Assembly (NCBI RefSeq): GCF_003391395.1
Contig: NZ_CP024190.1
Location: 496,001-560,000 of the forward strand
DNA from: Mycobacterium marinum
Lineage (GTDB): Bacteria > Actinomycetota > Actinomycetes > Mycobacteriales > Mycobacteriaceae
Direction: 5' to 3'
Length of the DNA: 64,000 nucleotides
In this document: positions 52,818-61,665 of the stretch, one piece after another
Numbering within the stretch: position 1 is the stretch's first letter
Layout: the number at the start of each line of letters is the position of its first letter
Translations under genes and position numbers: made by a program
The notes under the pieces: generated by a model
The model's input: only the letters and a program-made list of their open reading frames with translations
The model's database searches: none
What the model was told of the DNA's origin: nothing

Positions 52818-54653
52818 CTAGAAGGCGGCTTCGTCGAGCTCCATGATGTCGTTGTCCAGCGTGTCGATCACCTCGCGGGTGCTGGTCAGCAGTGGCAGGA
52901 AGTTCTTGGCGAAGAACGACGCCACCGCCACCTTGCCCTCGTAGAACGACCGCTCGTCGCCGGTAGCGCCCGCGTCGAGTGCCGCGACGGCCACCGCTGC
53001 CTGACGCTGCAGCAACCAGGCGATGACCAGGTCGCCGACACTCATCAGGAAGCGCACCGAACCCAGGCCGACCTTGTAGAGGCTGTTGATGTCCTGCTGC
53101 GCGGCCATCAAGTAGCCGGTCAGGGTGGCTGCCATTGCCTGCACGTCGGTGAGCGCCTTGGCCAGCAGTGCGCGTTCGGTCTTCAAACGGCCGTTGCCGG
53201 TCTCGCTGTCGACGAACTCTTGGATCTGGCCGGAAACGTGGGCCAGCGCCACACCCTTGTCGCGGACGATCTTGCGGAAGAAGAAGTCCTGAGCCTGGAT
53301 GGCGGTGGTTCCTTCGTACAGGGAGTCGATCTTGGCGTCCCGGATGTACTGCTCGATCGGGTAGTCCTGCAGGAAGCCGGACCCACCGAGGGTCTGCAGG
53401 CTCTCGGTGAGCTTGGCGTACGCCTGCTCGGAGCCGACACCCTTGACCACCGGCAGCAGCAGGTCGTTGATCTTGACCGCCAGCTTGGCGTCCACACCGT
53501 GCGCGGCCTCGGCGACCGCGGCGTCCTGGAAGGTGGCGGTGTAGAGGTACAGCGCACGCAGGCCCTCGGCGTATGCCTTCTGGGTCATCAACGAACGACG
53601 CACGTCGGGGTGATGGGTGATGGTGACCCGGGGTGCCGTCTTGTCGGTCATCTGGGTCAGGTCGGCGCCTTGTACGCGGGACTTGGCGTACTCGAGTGCG
53701 TTGAGGTAGCCGGTCGACAGCGTGGCGATCGCCTTGGTGCCGACCATCATGCGGGCCTGCTCGATGACCTCGAACATTTGCGCGATGCCCTCGTGTACCT
53801 CCCCGATCAGCCAGCCCTTGGCCGGCACGCCGTGCTGGCCAAGCGACAGCTCGCAGGTCGCGGATACCTTCAGGCCCATCTTGTGCTCGACGTTGGTGAC
53901 GAAGACGCCGTTGCGCTCGCCCAGCTCGCCGGTCTCGAAGTCGAACAGGAACTTGGGCACGAAGAACAGCGACAGCCCCTTGGTGCCCGGACCGGCGCCC
54001 TCGGGGCGGGCCAGCACCAAGTGGAAGATGTTCTCGAACAGGTCGTCGGAGTCACCCGAGGTGATGAACCGCTTGACCCCGTCGATGTGCCAGGAACCGT
54101 CGGCCTGCTCGACGGCCTTGGTCCGCCCGGCGCCTACGTCCGAGCCGGCGTCCGGCTCGGTGAGCACCATCGTCGAACCCCAGCCGCGCTCGCTGGCCAT
54201 CACGGCCCACTTCTTCTGCTCCTCGGTACCGAGGTGGTACATGATCTGGGCGAACCCAGCGCCGCCGGAGTACATCCACACCGCCGGGTTGGCGCCGAGA
54301 AGGTGCTCGTGCAGCGCCCACATCAGGGCCCGGGGCATCGGCATGCCGCCGAGTTCCTCGTCCAGGCCGGCCTTGTCCCAACCGGCTTCGATGACGGCAC
54401 GCACCGAGTCCTTGAAAGACTCCGGCAGAGTCACCGTGTGGGTCTTCGGGTCGAAAACCGGCGGGTTGCGGTCACCCTCGATGAACGACGCGGCGACCGG
54501 GCCTTCGGCCAGCCGGCTGATCTCGGTCAGCATTTCGCGGGCGGTGTCGGTGTCCAGATCGCTGAACTGACCTTCGCCCAAAGCCTTGTCAACGCCCAGC
54601 ACCTCGAAGAGGTTGAATACCTGGTCACGGACGTTGCTCTTGTAGTGGCTCAC
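52818..54653 (-). CDS. fadE5: Acyl-CoA dehydrogenase FadE5
   Basis: This 611-residue flavoprotein, the same length as remembered for M. tuberculosis FadE5, is a broad-range acyl-CoA dehydrogenase of beta-oxidation. FAD/substrate blocks include MVLTEPDAGSDVGAGRT (about residues 171-187) and the late SLYEGTTAIQAQDF, which carries a conserved Glu near residue 447. The GTG at 54653 follows AGGAGG. The gene is monocistronic here, with its own terminator and a palindrome 53 nt upstream. Confidence 0.93.
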   Translation of the reverse strand: MSHYKSNVRDQVFNLFEVLGVDKALGEGQFSDLDTDTAREMLTEISRLAEGPVAASFIEGDRNPPVFDPKTHTVTLPESFKDSVRAVIEAGWDKAGLDEELGGMPMPRALMWALHEHLLGANPAVWMYSGGAGFAQIMYHLGTEEQKKWAVMASERGWGSTMVLTEPDAGSDVGAGRTKAVEQADGSWHIDGVKRFITSGDSDDLFENIFHLVLARPEGAGPGTKGLSLFFVPKFLFDFETGELGERNGVFVTNVEHKMGLKVSATCELSLGQHGVPAKGWLIGEVHEGIAQMFEVIEQARMMVGTKAIATLSTGYLNALEYAKSRVQGADLTQMTDKTAPRVTITHHPDVRRSLMTQKAYAEGLRALYLYTATFQDAAVAEAAHGVDAKLAVKINDLLLPVVKGVGSEQAYAKLTESLQTLGGSGFLQDYPIEQYIRDAKIDSLYEGTTAIQAQDFFFRKIVRDKGVALAHVSGQIQEFVDSETGNGRLKTERALLAKALTDVQAMAATLTGYLMAAQQDINSLYKVGLGSVRFLMSVGDLVIAWLLQRQAAVAVAALDAGATGDERSFYEGKVAVASFFAKNFLPLLTSTREVIDTLDNDIMELDEAAF

Positions 54654-55195
54654 TACGGTCCTCCTCGTTGAAGAATGCCACATGATGGTTGGGTACTACG
54701 TTCTAAGTTACCCACCAGTAACACCGATAAAATATATCGGTTTGATACTTGTTTGCAAGTTGATGTGAGCTACATTGCACGACCAAACCAACCAACCGGT
54801 TGGGATCATGGTTTCCGATCCACCGGCGGTGGCCTCTAGCTGCTGTGATGGCGGCAGCATGGCGGATGTGGGGCGCGTCACCACGGGGTCGAATGGCGGA
54901 TCTGCGGGCCGACCGGGCCTGCGTAATGGCCGCCGCGTGGCCGCCCACGCACTGCGTTTGTGCTATTTCCTCGGAGGCGGTGCGCGCGACCCGTTTATTG
55001 GTGTCGGTCAGCGATTCATGCCTAATTCGGCTCCCCCGATCGGGGCGGCGGGCTCAGTTGGGGGTGCGGACTCGCGCCGCCAGGTCTGGACAGCCCGATT
55101 GCCGGTCATCCCGATCTGGCCACTGCCCGCGGGTATCCGGCGAGTAGGGTCGGTGACCAGAAATTGTCCTCGGCTCAAGGGGCGCTTGAAGTCTG
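54654..55195. other. Long intergenic region fadE5 / flavin reductase
   Basis: These 542 bp lie between divergent genes. They contain the fadE5 operator-like palindrome (54707-54722), an AT-rich promoter stretch (54718-54760) and a perfect 12-bp palindrome CCAACCGGTTGG (54792-54803). From about 54810 to 55195 no gene, RNA or repeat is recognisable. Confidence 0.5.
54707..54722. promoter_or_regulatory. 16-bp palindrome GTTACCCACCAGTAAC, probable fadE5 operator
   Basis: This 5+6+5 inverted repeat shares the TTACT-N5-GTAA core (minus strand) and the spacing to the start codon with the site at 51095-51110. It is probably bound by the same regulator. Confidence 0.6.
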
Positions 55196-55684
55196 GTGAA
55201 TCCACAGAGCAACCTGACACCATCGTCGCTGCGCGAAGCGTTTGGCCACTTTCCATCCGGTGTGGTGGCGATCGCCGCGGAGATCAATGGCGCGCGGGAA
55301 GGCCTCGCGGCCAGCACCTTTGTTCCCGTCTCGCTGGATCCGCCGCTGGTTTCTTTTTGTGTGCAGAACGTTTCGACGACCTGGCCCAAACTCAAAGGCG
55401 CACCCATGCTGGGTATCAGCGTGCTCGGCGAAGCTCATGACGAGGCGGCGCGCACGCTGGCCGCGAAGACGGGGGACCGCTTCGCCGGTTTGGAGACGGT
55501 GTGCAACGACAGCGGTGCCGTCTTCATCAAGGGCACCAGTTTGTGGCTGGAAAGCGCCATTGAGCAGCTGATTCCCGCCGGGGACCACACCATCGTGGTG
55601 TTGCGGGTCAGCGAGGTCACCGTGGACGCGCAGGTGGCGCCGATCGTATTTCACCGAAGTGTGTTTCGTCGCCTGGGCGTGTGA
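55196..55684 (+). CDS. Flavin reductase / FMN-binding oxidoreductase (Rv0245-like)
   Basis: This 162-residue protein has a flavin-reductase-type split-barrel fold: SLREAFGHFPSGVVAIAAE (about residues 11-29), ASTFVPVSLDPPLVSFCVQ (about 39-57) and LGISVLGEAHDEAA. It should reduce FMN or FAD with NAD(P)H and may feed a monooxygenase. The GTG at 55196 gives exactly the length remembered for Rv0245. No cognate oxygenase is adjacent. Confidence 0.88.
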   Translation: MNPQSNLTPSSLREAFGHFPSGVVAIAAEINGAREGLAASTFVPVSLDPPLVSFCVQNVSTTWPKLKGAPMLGISVLGEAHDEAARTLAAKTGDRFAGLETVCNDSGAVFIKGTSLWLESAIEQLIPAGDHTIVVLRVSEVTVDAQVAPIVFHRSVFRRLGV

Positions 55685-55810
55685 CCAGTCGAACTTCTCG
55701 AACACGATCCGCCGTGTTCTGGTGGGGAATCACGGGTCCTGACCTGGCGGTGATGATCCGGCGCACCATTTTCGGGCCGGCGTAGCGCGCGGGGGTCGCT
55801 TCCTTTTCGT

Positions 55811-55834
55811 GCGGGTGCGGGTGCGGGTGCGGGT
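55811..55834 (+). repeat. GCGGGT hexanucleotide repeat (4 copies)
   Basis: Four tandem GCGGGT units followed by GTGGGC lie in the 241-bp gap after the flavin reductase gene. This is a possible slippage site with no coding role seen. Confidence 0.7.
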
Positions 55835-55925
55835 GTGGGCCGCCAAATTGTGGACACGAATGCCTGGCGCCGCGGCGGTACTAATTAGTACCCTGTTTTT
55901 TTGCGTTTCCGTGCAGGAGGTGCAG

Positions 55926-56129
55926 ATGGGAATCGACCGCGACTTCGCCCACTCGATTCCTGGTGCCCCCGATACTGCAGATTCGGATGCTTTTGCGTCG
56001 ATCATTGGTGGGGCTGAGGGCGTTGCCGGATTGATCGCGTCACCCATGCGCTGGAAGGGCCCCTCGGACCATTCGTGCTGGTTTGCGAATGCGCCCGACG
56101 TGGGGGCGACCCGGGTGGCCGGCGGGTAG
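55926..56129 (+). CDS. 67-residue small protein upstream of the MFS gene
   Basis: The ORF starts at ATG 55926 with AGGAGG seven bases upstream and stops 6 bp before the MFS GTG, so it probably heads that operon. The protein begins MGIDRDFAHSIPGAPDTADS and has a mildly hydrophobic centre (IIGGAEGVAGLIASPM), one Cys and no signal peptide. I do not recognise it. Confidence 0.5.
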   Translation: MGIDRDFAHSIPGAPDTADSDAFASIIGGAEGVAGLIASPMRWKGPSDHSCWFANAPDVGATRVAGG

Positions 56130-56135
56130 CAGAAC

Positions 56136-57386
56136 GTGGTGGAAACATCGCGTCCGGAAGGACGCATCGATGGCCCGAGCAAGCGTGTTCTGTGGCTGGT
56201 CATCACGCAAAGTGGCTTCTACCGGACGGCACTTCAGCTTGGCAATGTCCCCATCGTTTTGCCGTTTGTGGTGGCCGAACTCCACGCGGAATTGTGGATG
56301 GCGGCACTAATTTTTCCCGCGTTCACAGCCGGAGCGGCAATTGGAAATATGCTCGCGCCCGCCGTGCTCGCCGCGGTCCCGAGACGCCGCCGATTGGTCA
56401 TTATTGTGTTCGGGCTGACCGTCCTGGCCGCCGTCAATGCGATGGGCGCAACCATGGGCGACGGAAACGAAGCCGGATCGCTGTTCTTGGTGAATGTGCT
56501 CTTTATCGGGGCGGTGTCGGCCTTCTCCTTCGTGGCGTTCGCGGATTTGGTGGCAGCGATGCCGTCGGGAACCGATAGGGCGCAGGTGCTGCTCACCGAA
56601 GCCGGCGTCGGCGCGGCGTTGACGGCGATCGTCACCGTGGCGTTGTCCTTCGTGCCCCATGAAGACCACTTGACCAACAACATCCGCCTGCTGTGGACCG
56701 CCACTGCGGCGATGGCAATCTCCGGGCTGATTTGTCTGGGGTTGCCGCAGCGGATCGTCCCGCCCGTGCACAAGGCCCCGGGGCTGAACAAGGTCGTGCA
56801 CGTCGGGCTGGCTGCCCTGCGTCGCGAAAGTTGGTATCGCCGCTACCTGGCAGTTCAGCTGCTGTTCGGATCGGTCGTGCTGGGGAGCTCGTTCTACAGC
56901 ATCCGCGTTGCCGCAATACCCGGGGACGAGCACGACAACGTCGTCGTCTTGGTCTTGTTCGTCTGTGTCGGACTCGTGGGTGGGATACGGGTGTGGAATC
57001 GGATCCGCGAAAGATTTGGGCTGTTCGGCTTGTTTGCGGGCAGTGCGATTCTCAGCATCGCCGCGGCAGTGATCGCCATCGCGTTTCAGCTGGCCGGATC
57101 CTGGCCCAACCTGGTGGCCATCAGCCTGGTGATCGCATTGGCGTCAATCGCCAACCAAAGCGTGTTCACCGCGGGTCAACTGTGGATTGCCCACAATGCC
57201 GATCCCACGCTGAGAATCTCGTTGATCGCCTTCGGGCGACTCGTCATCAGCGCGGGCCTGGTGGGGTTGAGTTCGCTGCTAGGCATCCTCGCCCAGTTCC
57301 ACGATGTGGTGTGGCCGGTGATGATCGTTCTGCTGCTCAATGTGGCGGCGGCCTACTCGGCCAAGCGGCTCGCTCCCGCCGACTAG
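56136..57386 (+). CDS. MFS-type membrane transporter (Rv0246-like)
   Basis: This 416-residue protein has about eleven or twelve hydrophobic segments and basic cytoplasmic loops (AAVPRRRRLVII, VWNRIRERFGLFG). Its layout is that of a major-facilitator permease, though family motif A is weak. It matches remembered M. tuberculosis Rv0246 in position. The start is GTG 56136, followed at once by a second GTG. The substrate is unknown. It is convergent with the small gene at 57427. Confidence 0.82.
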   Translation: MVETSRPEGRIDGPSKRVLWLVITQSGFYRTALQLGNVPIVLPFVVAELHAELWMAALIFPAFTAGAAIGNMLAPAVLAAVPRRRRLVIIVFGLTVLAAVNAMGATMGDGNEAGSLFLVNVLFIGAVSAFSFVAFADLVAAMPSGTDRAQVLLTEAGVGAALTAIVTVALSFVPHEDHLTNNIRLLWTATAAMAISGLICLGLPQRIVPPVHKAPGLNKVVHVGLAALRRESWYRRYLAVQLLFGSVVLGSSFYSIRVAAIPGDEHDNVVVLVLFVCVGLVGGIRVWNRIRERFGLFGLFAGSAILSIAAAVIAIAFQLAGSWPNLVAISLVIALASIANQSVFTAGQLWIAHNADPTLRISLIAFGRLVISAGLVGLSSLLGILAQFHDVVWPVMIVLLLNVAAAYSAKRLAPAD

Positions 57387-57426
57387 GCCCGCCTCGGCTA
57401 CCCGATTTCTGTCCTCTGCCAATCCG

Positions 57427-57582
57427 CTACGGGCGGTCCCCGAGTTCGTCTCGGTAGCCCGCGATACGGCGCTCGATCTCCGCGGCGTCATCGTGGCGGC
57501 CCTGCTTGTGCGCGAGTTCAGCGCGGACGGTCAACTCGCGGATCGCGGTTCGGATGTCGCTAATGCTGGTCGTTTCTCGCAT
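57427..57582 (-). CDS. 51-residue helical protein downstream of sdhB
   Basis: The translation starts MRETTSISDIRTAIRELTVR and ends GYRDELGDRP. It is highly charged, with heptad-like spacing (RTAIRELTVRAELA, DDAAEIERRIAGY), so a short coiled coil is likely. It uses strongly GC3-biased codons with no gaps and sits 50 bp after the sdhB stop on the same strand, so it may be the last gene of the sdh operon. The Shine-Dalgarno is weak. I do not recognise a family. Confidence 0.6.
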   Translation of the reverse strand: MRETTSISDIRTAIRELTVRAELAHKQGRHDDAAEIERRIAGYRDELGDRP

Positions 57583-57632
57583 CACTGCGGGGTACCCGGC
57601 GCGGCCCCGGGTCTAACGCCAGGGCCGCCAAG

Positions 57633-58379
57633 TCAGCGTCGGAACAGCTTGTTGCCCAGCCACACGACCGGGTCGTACTTGCGGTCGACCACGCGCTCCT
57701 TCATCGGGATCAGTGCGTTGTCGGTGATCTTGATGTTTTCCGGGCATACCTCGGTGCAGCACTTGGTGATGTTGCAGTACCCCAGGCCATGCGCCTCTTG
57801 TGCCTCGTTGCGCCGGTCCCGAGTGTCGAGGGGATGCATTTCCAGTTCGGCGATGCGCATCAAGAACCGCGGACCGGCGAACGCCTTCTTGTTCTCCTCG
57901 TGGTCGCGGATGACGTGGCAGACGTTCTGGCACAGGAAGCACTCGATGCACTTGCGGAACTCCTGCGAGCGCGCGACGTCGACCTGGGCCATCCGGTACT
58001 CGCCAGGCTGCAGCTCCTTGGGAGGCGCGAAAGAGGGAATCTCGCGTGCCTTTTCGTAATTGAACGAGACATCGGTGACCAGGTCGCGAATCACCGGGAA
58101 GGTGCGCAGCGGCGTCACGGTGACGATCTCGTCTTCGGCGAAGGTCGACATTCGGGTCATGCACATCAGTCGCGGCTTGCCGTTGATCTCCGCCGAGCAG
58201 GATCCACACTTGCCGGCCTTGCAGTTCCAGCGCACCGCCAGGTCGGGCGTTTGGGTCTGCTGCAGACGGTGGATGACATCGAGCACCACTTCACCCTCGT
58301 TGACCTCGACGGTGAAGTCGCGCAGCTCGCCGTTGCTCTCGTCGCCGCGCCACACGCGCAAGCTCGCGTTGTAACCCAT
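57633..58379 (-). CDS. sdhB: Succinate dehydrogenase iron-sulfur subunit (Sdh1 type, Rv0247c-like)
   Basis: This 248-residue protein carries three clusters: [2Fe-2S] by C53, C58, C61 and C73; [4Fe-4S] by C144, C147, C150 and C154 (CIECFLCQNVC); and a third set within YCNITKCCTEVCP (C202, C208, C212). It passes electrons from SdhA to the membrane anchor. Its ATG shares one base with the sdhA stop (TAATG), a coupled arrangement. Length equals that remembered for Rv0247c. Confidence 0.93.
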   Translation of the reverse strand: MGYNASLRVWRGDESNGELRDFTVEVNEGEVVLDVIHRLQQTQTPDLAVRWNCKAGKCGSCSAEINGKPRLMCMTRMSTFAEDEIVTVTPLRTFPVIRDLVTDVSFNYEKAREIPSFAPPKELQPGEYRMAQVDVARSQEFRKCIECFLCQNVCHVIRDHEENKKAFAGPRFLMRIAELEMHPLDTRDRRNEAQEAHGLGYCNITKCCTEVCPENIKITDNALIPMKERVVDRKYDPVVWLGNKLFRR

Positions 58380-60307
58380 TACGTTCTCCGTCCTGGATGG
58401 TCGGCCAACTCTTCGGCGGTGTAGTACTTCTCCAGCTCGGAAATCTGGAAGAGGTCCAGCAGGTCCGGCCGCATTGGTACCTGCGGCTGGCGGGTGATGG
58501 TGATGTGGGAACCGTCGGTGGCTTCCTGGGCGGCCCGGCAGACCAACAAGACGTTGCGCCAGTTCGGGTCCATGCCGGGATGGTCGTCGCGGGTGTGCCC
58601 GCCCCGGCTCTCGGTGCGTTCCAGCGCGGCCCGAGCCACACACTCGCTGACGGTCAGCATGTTGCGCATGTCGATCGCGAGGTTCCAGCCCGGGTTGTAC
58701 TGGCGGTGGCCTTCGACCTGCACATGCTCGTAGCGTGCCCACAGCTCCCGTAACAGGGTCAACGCTTTGCTGATCTCGTCGGCGTTGCGGATGATGCCGA
58801 CCAGGTCGTTCATCAGGAACTGCAGGTCCATCTGCAGCGCGTACGGGTTTTCCGGAGCGGTGCCGTCGGTGGGCCCTTCGAACGGCGCCAGGGCCAGCCT
58901 GGCGGCGGCGTCGACGGACTCCGGTGAGACGGTCGGACGGCTGCTCAGCGCGCGCACGTAGTCGGCGGCGCCCAGGCCGGCCCGCCGACCGAAGACCAGC
59001 AGGTCGGACAGCGAGTTCCCGCCCAGCCGGTTGGAGCCGTGCATGCCGCCCGAGCACTCGCCGGCGGCGAACAGCCCGGGGACCGTGGCCGCGCCCGTGT
59101 CGGCGTCGACCTCGATGCCGCCCATCACGTAGTGGCAGGTCGGCCCGACTTCCATCGGCTCCTTGGTGATGTCGACCCCGGCCAGCTCCATGAACTGGTG
59201 ATACATCGACGGCAGCCGGCGCTTGATCTCCTCGGGAGTCAGCCGCGACGCGATGTCGAGGTAGACGCCGCCGTGCGGGGTGCCCCGGCCCGCCTTGACC
59301 TCGGAGTTGATGGCGCGGGCCACCTCGTCTCGCGGCAACAGGTCAGGGGTGCGACGGGCCGAGTCGTTGTCTTTGAGCCACTGGTCGGCTTCTTCGGCGG
59401 TCTCCGCGTATTGGCCTTTGAACACCGGCGGGATGTAACCGAACATGAATCGATCGTCATCGGAGTTCTTGAGCACCCCGCCGTCACCGCGAACACCTTC
59501 GGTGACCAGGATCCCCTTCACACTGGGCGGCCACACCATGCCGGTCGGGTGGAACTGAACGAACTCCATGTTGATCAACGTCGCGCCGGCCCGCAGTGCC
59601 AGGGCATGCCCGTCGCCGGTGTACTCCCAGGAGTTGGACGTGACCTTGAAGGACTTACCGATCCCGCCGGTGGCCATCACGACGGCGGGCGCCTCGAACA
59701 GGATGAAGCGGCCGCTTTCCCGCCAGTAGCCGAAGGCTCCGGCGATCCGCCCGCCGTTTTCGGGACCGTCTTTGAGTAGCTCGGTGATCGTGCATTCGGC
59801 GAACACCTTGATCCGAGCCTCATAGTCGCCGACCTCGGCGAAGTCCTCCTGCTGCAGCGACACGATCTTCTGTTGCATGGTGCGGATCAACTCCAGGCCG
59901 GTGCGGTCACCGACGTGGGCCAGCCGCGGATAGGTGTGCCCACCGAAGTTGCGCTGGCTGATCTTGCCGTCTTTGAGGCGGTCGAACAGCGCGCCGTAGG
60001 TTTCGAGCTCCCAGACCCGGTCCGGGGCTTCCTTGGCGTGCAGTTCGGCCATGCGCCAGTTGTTGAGGAACTTCCCGCCTCGCATGGTGTCGCCGAAGTG
60101 GGTCTTCCAGTTGTCTTTGGGGTTGCTGTTACCCATCGCGGCCGCGCAGCCACCCTCGGCCATCACCGTGTGGGCCTTGCCGAACAGCGATTTGCACACG
60201 ACCGCTACTTTCAGGCCGCGCTCGCGTGCCTCGATGACCGCCCGCAGCCCCGCGCCGCCGGCACCGATCACGACAACGTCGTAGGAGTGCCGTTCGACCT
60301 CAACCAT
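58379..60307 (-). CDS. sdhA: Succinate dehydrogenase flavoprotein subunit (Sdh1 type, Rv0248c-like)
   Basis: This 642-residue protein has the FAD-binding VVVIGAGGAGLRA (residues 11-23), the covalent-flavin region AHTVMAEGG with His46, and active-site blocks EFVQFHPTGM and RLGGNSLSDLLVFGRRAG. It oxidises succinate to fumarate. It lies between the membrane anchor and iron-sulfur genes in one minus-strand operon. Confidence 0.94.
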   Translation of the reverse strand: MVEVERHSYDVVVIGAGGAGLRAVIEARERGLKVAVVCKSLFGKAHTVMAEGGCAAAMGNSNPKDNWKTHFGDTMRGGKFLNNWRMAELHAKEAPDRVWELETYGALFDRLKDGKISQRNFGGHTYPRLAHVGDRTGLELIRTMQQKIVSLQQEDFAEVGDYEARIKVFAECTITELLKDGPENGGRIAGAFGYWRESGRFILFEAPAVVMATGGIGKSFKVTSNSWEYTGDGHALALRAGATLINMEFVQFHPTGMVWPPSVKGILVTEGVRGDGGVLKNSDDDRFMFGYIPPVFKGQYAETAEEADQWLKDNDSARRTPDLLPRDEVARAINSEVKAGRGTPHGGVYLDIASRLTPEEIKRRLPSMYHQFMELAGVDITKEPMEVGPTCHYVMGGIEVDADTGAATVPGLFAAGECSGGMHGSNRLGGNSLSDLLVFGRRAGLGAADYVRALSSRPTVSPESVDAAARLALAPFEGPTDGTAPENPYALQMDLQFLMNDLVGIIRNADEISKALTLLRELWARYEHVQVEGHRQYNPGWNLAIDMRNMLTVSECVARAALERTESRGGHTRDDHPGMDPNWRNVLLVCRAAQEATDGSHITITRQPQVPMRPDLLDLFQISELEKYYTAEELADHPGRRT

Positions 60308-60353
60308 TGAAAACCTCGCTCAGCTATTTCTTGATAAATCCTGAAACGGCTTG

Positions 60354-61175
60354 TCAGCCAATAAATCTGAGATCTGTGATGGTGTTAGTAGCCACCAGCA
60401 TGATGTAGAAGTCGGTGAGCGACAGGGTGCCCAGCGTGATCCACGCGAATAGCATGTGCCGGGTATTGAGCTTGCTCACTTGTGTCCAGATCCAGTAACG
60501 CACTGGGTGTTTGGAGAAATGTTTTAGACGGCCGCCGGTTGCGTGCCGGCATGAATGGCAGGAAATGGTGTAGGCCCAGAGTAAGAGCACGTTGGTCACC
60601 AAAATGACATTGCCTAAACCGAATCCAAAACCCGTGGGCGAGTGGAAGGCCATAATTGCGTCGTAGGTGTTGATAAGTGACACCACTACCGCAACGTAGA
60701 AGAAATACCGATGGCTGTTCTGAATGATCAGCGGCAGACGGGTTTCCCCGGTGTAGTGCGCGCGTGGCTCGGGTACCGCGCAACCGGTCGGCGATTGCCA
60801 TACCGAACGATAGTAAGCCTTGCGGTAGTAGTAGCAGGTGAGCCGGAAACCGAGTAGGAACGGTAATACCAGACTTCCCAACGGAATCCACCAGGGAAAG
60901 TGCCCGAACCAGACACCAAGGTGGCTTGCGCCCGGTGCGCAGGACGCGCTGACGCACGGCGAGTAAAAGGGTGTCAGGTAATGGTATTTCTCCACCCAGT
61001 AGCCACTGCCCCAAAACGCCCGGGTGGTGGCATAGACGATGAACGCCAGGAATCCGATGTTGGTGACCAGCGGCGCCCACCACCAGAGGTCGGTACGTAG
61101 CGTCCGCTGCGGGATTTTGGCCCGGCTGGGTGAGAAAACGCCAGTATCAGGACGGTTCGCCGTGGGTGCGCTCAT
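60354..61175 (-). CDS. sdhC: Succinate dehydrogenase membrane anchor (Rv0249c-like)
   Basis: This 273-residue protein has about five membrane helices and several His that could bind haem (CHSCRHATGG, FGHFPWW, KHFSKHP). It matches the single large anchor of the mycobacterial Sdh1 complex (273 aa in M. tuberculosis), which passes electrons to quinone. ATG 61175. Lower GC (for example AAATGTTTTAG at 60517-60527) sets part of it apart from the neighbours. Confidence 0.9.
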   Translation of the reverse strand: MSAPTANRPDTGVFSPSRAKIPQRTLRTDLWWWAPLVTNIGFLAFIVYATTRAFWGSGYWVEKYHYLTPFYSPCVSASCAPGASHLGVWFGHFPWWIPLGSLVLPFLLGFRLTCYYYRKAYYRSVWQSPTGCAVPEPRAHYTGETRLPLIIQNSHRYFFYVAVVVSLINTYDAIMAFHSPTGFGFGLGNVILVTNVLLLWAYTISCHSCRHATGGRLKHFSKHPVRYWIWTQVSKLNTRHMLFAWITLGTLSLTDFYIMLVATNTITDLRFIG

Positions 61176-61253
61176 CTAGTGTGATCCTCTTCGAGTGGTA
61201 TCTCGTCGAAGGGTACACAGATAGAGGACCCTGATTTCGGCGGGGCTTGATTG

Positions 61254-61550
61254 TCAGTATCTACTGTGACCCCCGACACCTTCGTCGTCGACATCGCGCC
61301 AGAAATCGCGGTCATAGTCGGTGTCGGGGATGGCGATCTTCTCGACGGATTGCTGCACCGAAGCTCGATCCAGGTCCAATTCTGCGATATCGGTGTCGAG
61401 TAATTGGATGTCGGTGAGGATCCGATCGGCATCGATGACGACGCGGCGCATGCCTGAATCGTCGCCGTATCGCGACTTCAGCGAGGTCACGCACCGCCTC
61501 AGATCGCCGATGAGATCGTGCAGTTCGGCGAGTTCGTTTGTGGGGGACAA
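61254..61550 (-). CDS. Conserved 98-residue protein at the head of the sdh operon (Rv0250c-like)
   Basis: This protein is helical and acidic (LHDLIGDLRRCVTSLKSRYG, VIDADRILTDIQLLDTDIAELD) and ends YDRDFWRDVDDEGVGGHSRY, matching remembered Rv0250c. The TTG at 61550 was chosen because AGGGAG lies seven bases upstream and no in-frame ATG exists. The sdhC gene follows 78 bp downstream. The function is unknown; its position suggests an accessory role for Sdh1. Confidence 0.82.
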   Translation of the reverse strand: MSPTNELAELHDLIGDLRRCVTSLKSRYGDDSGMRRVVIDADRILTDIQLLDTDIAELDLDRASVQQSVEKIAIPDTDYDRDFWRDVDDEGVGGHSRY

Positions 61551-61665
61551 CGCATGCTCCCTACGGGCTGATGGTGTTACGGATCACAGTACGCCCACCG
61601 ATACTATCCACAGTCTCTGCCAGACGGCAGTCAAGACATAGCGCGGGCAGGAAACCAAGGTCGCC

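Noticed and set aside
52770..54671. 633-codon frame antisense to fadE5
   Set aside because: It overlaps a well-supported acyl-CoA dehydrogenase gene along its length and encodes low-complexity His/Gln/Leu-rich sequence.
54775..55440. 221-codon plus-strand frame in the fadE5/flavin reductase gap
   Set aside because: It has no ribosome site, low-complexity content and an out-of-frame overlap with the flavin reductase gene.
55809..55925. Longer 106-codon version of the small ORF at 55926
   Set aside because: The extension reads through a GCGGGT microsatellite (RVRVRV) and has no ribosome site; the internal ATG has a strong one.
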